The notes beneath the pieces were generated by a model. The model searched no databases and was not told the DNA's origin. It saw only the letters and a program-made list of their open reading frames with translations. From Burkholderiales bacterium (GTDB taxonomy: Bacteria > Pseudomonadota > Gammaproteobacteria > Burkholderiales > Burkholderiaceae_C), in the NCBI GenBank assembly GCA_013205525.1, contig JABMMR010000022.1, forward strand, positions 1 through 7,760: 7,760 nucleotides of DNA, read 5' to 3'. Position 1 is the stretch's first letter. Each line of letters starts with the position of its first letter. A program made the position numbers and the translations under genes. Below, piece after piece: positions 6,539-7,760 of this stretch.

Positions 6539-7231
6539 ATGGGACATTTCGTTCAATTGCGAGCCGCCGATGGCTATGAATCACAAGCCTATATTGCCCA
6601 ACCCAAGACCGAGCCGCGTGGCGCGATTGTGGTGTTACAAGAGATTTTTGGCGTCAACAACCACATCCGGTCTATCGCCGACGGCTTTGCCTTCGTGGGC
6701 TTTGTGGCGATTGCGCCCGCCGTCTTTTCACGTCTGCAAAAGGACGTGAATTTGGGTTACACCCCAGGCGATGTTGAAATGGGCCGAACCTTGAAGAACT
6801 TGGCGGAGGGCTTGCCCCCACCAGGTGTCATGGCCGACGTGCAAGCGGCCATCAGCCATGCCTCCATGGCCACCCGTGGCAAGGTAGGCGTGGTGGGCTA
6901 TTGCTGGGGTGGTTTGCTCAGTTGGCGTGCCGCCACCCAGTTTGCCAATGTCAAAGCAGCGGTCACTTACTATGGCGGCGGTATGACTTTAGAGCCCGAG
7001 CTTCACAAAAAACCCTTGTGTCCTACCATGGCGCATTTTGGTGCCAAAGATGGCTTGATTCCCGCGAGCACCGTGCAGGCTTTTCAAACCGCCCAGCCCA
7101 AAGTGGATGTGCATATTTACGATGCAGACCACGGCTTTAACTGTGACCAGCGGGGTTCGTACAACCTGGCCGCGGCCGATTTGGCGCTAGAGCGCACGCT
7201 GGGCTTTTTTATCCAACACCTAGAGGGCTAA
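6539..7231 (+). CDS. Dienelactone hydrolase family protein (carboxymethylenebutenolidase)
   Basis: A 230-residue alpha/beta hydrolase of the dienelactone hydrolase family, close to the 236 residues of ClcD. The catalytic triad is complete: C122 in GYCWGG, D171 in GAKDGLIP and H198 in DADHGFNCDQRGSY. E35 in VLQEIFGV matches the conserved glutamate that activates the cysteine, and R83 fits the substrate-carboxylate arginine. The classical reaction opens dienelactone to maleylacetate in chloroaromatic degradation, but many chromosomal members have other or unknown substrates. The ATG at 6539 is chosen because AAGGA (6525-6529) lies nine bases upstream and the protein then begins like the family. 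The frame is open further upstream, but only by overlap with the isomerase gene in another frame. It follows the isomerase by 17 bp, so they are probably co-transcribed. It ends 7 bp from the convergent hemB stop. No signal peptide, so cytosolic. Confidence 0.93.
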   Translation: MGHFVQLRAADGYESQAYIAQPKTEPRGAIVVLQEIFGVNNHIRSIADGFAFVGFVAIAPAVFSRLQKDVNLGYTPGDVEMGRTLKNLAEGLPPPGVMADVQAAISHASMATRGKVGVVGYCWGGLLSWRAATQFANVKAAVTYYGGGMTLEPELHKKPLCPTMAHFGAKDGLIPASTVQAFQTAQPKVDVHIYDADHGFNCDQRGSYNLAAADLALERTLGFFIQHLEG

Positions 7232-7238
7232 ACCGCTT

Positions 7239-7760
<522 letters not shown>

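Noticed and set aside
7180..7210. Possible terminator: GCGC hairpin followed by TTTTTT near the end of the dienelactone hydrolase gene
   Set aside because: The stem (GCGC-TAGA-GCGC) is four pairs and the T run is about nine bases further on, so it does not form an intrinsic terminator; the bases are coding.

Overview
The window looks like ordinary chromosomal DNA from a Burkholderiales betaproteobacterium, most likely Comamonadaceae (Limnohabitans- or Rhodoferax-like). This rests on moderately high GC, the character of the proteins, and the mix of housekeeping genes (mrdA, hemB) with catabolic dehydrogenases. The taxon is an inference from protein character, not from a search. I see no tRNA, rRNA, insertion sequence, phage gene, CRISPR array or defence system.

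Layout: the 3' part of mrdA (PBP2, + strand) runs in from the left edge and meets a convergent TauE/SafE-family membrane permease gene. The two share a CTAG that supplies both stop codons. A 194-bp intergenic stretch follows, with a strong intrinsic terminator for the next minus-strand unit. That unit is a GMC-family FAD alcohol/hydroxyacid dehydrogenase gene coupled by a 4-bp GTGA overlap to an upstream mmsA (CoA-acylating methylmalonate/malonate-semialdehyde dehydrogenase). An SDR-family oxidoreductase gene lies 79 bp further upstream on the same strand. A 97-bp divergent intergenic region separates it from a plus-strand pair: a 2-hydroxychromene-2-carboxylate isomerase-like (DsbA-fold, GST-kappa-like) gene and a dienelactone hydrolase gene. 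That pair runs convergently into hemB (porphobilinogen synthase), which leaves the right edge without its 5' half.

How the genes may work together: the GMC dehydrogenase and MmsA form a plausible two-step route in which a hydroxyacid (3-hydroxypropionate or 3-hydroxyisobutyrate type) is oxidised to a semialdehyde and then to acetyl-CoA or propionyl-CoA. The SDR could be part of the same transcript. The isomerase/hydrolase pair resembles aromatic-degradation enzymes but has no ring-cleavage genes beside it, so its substrate is open. The most useful leads are the GMC-MmsA pair, the isolated isomerase-hydrolase pair with a TTG-type start, a LysR-type T-N11-A palindrome in the divergent region, and the terminator placed just upstream of the permease gene.
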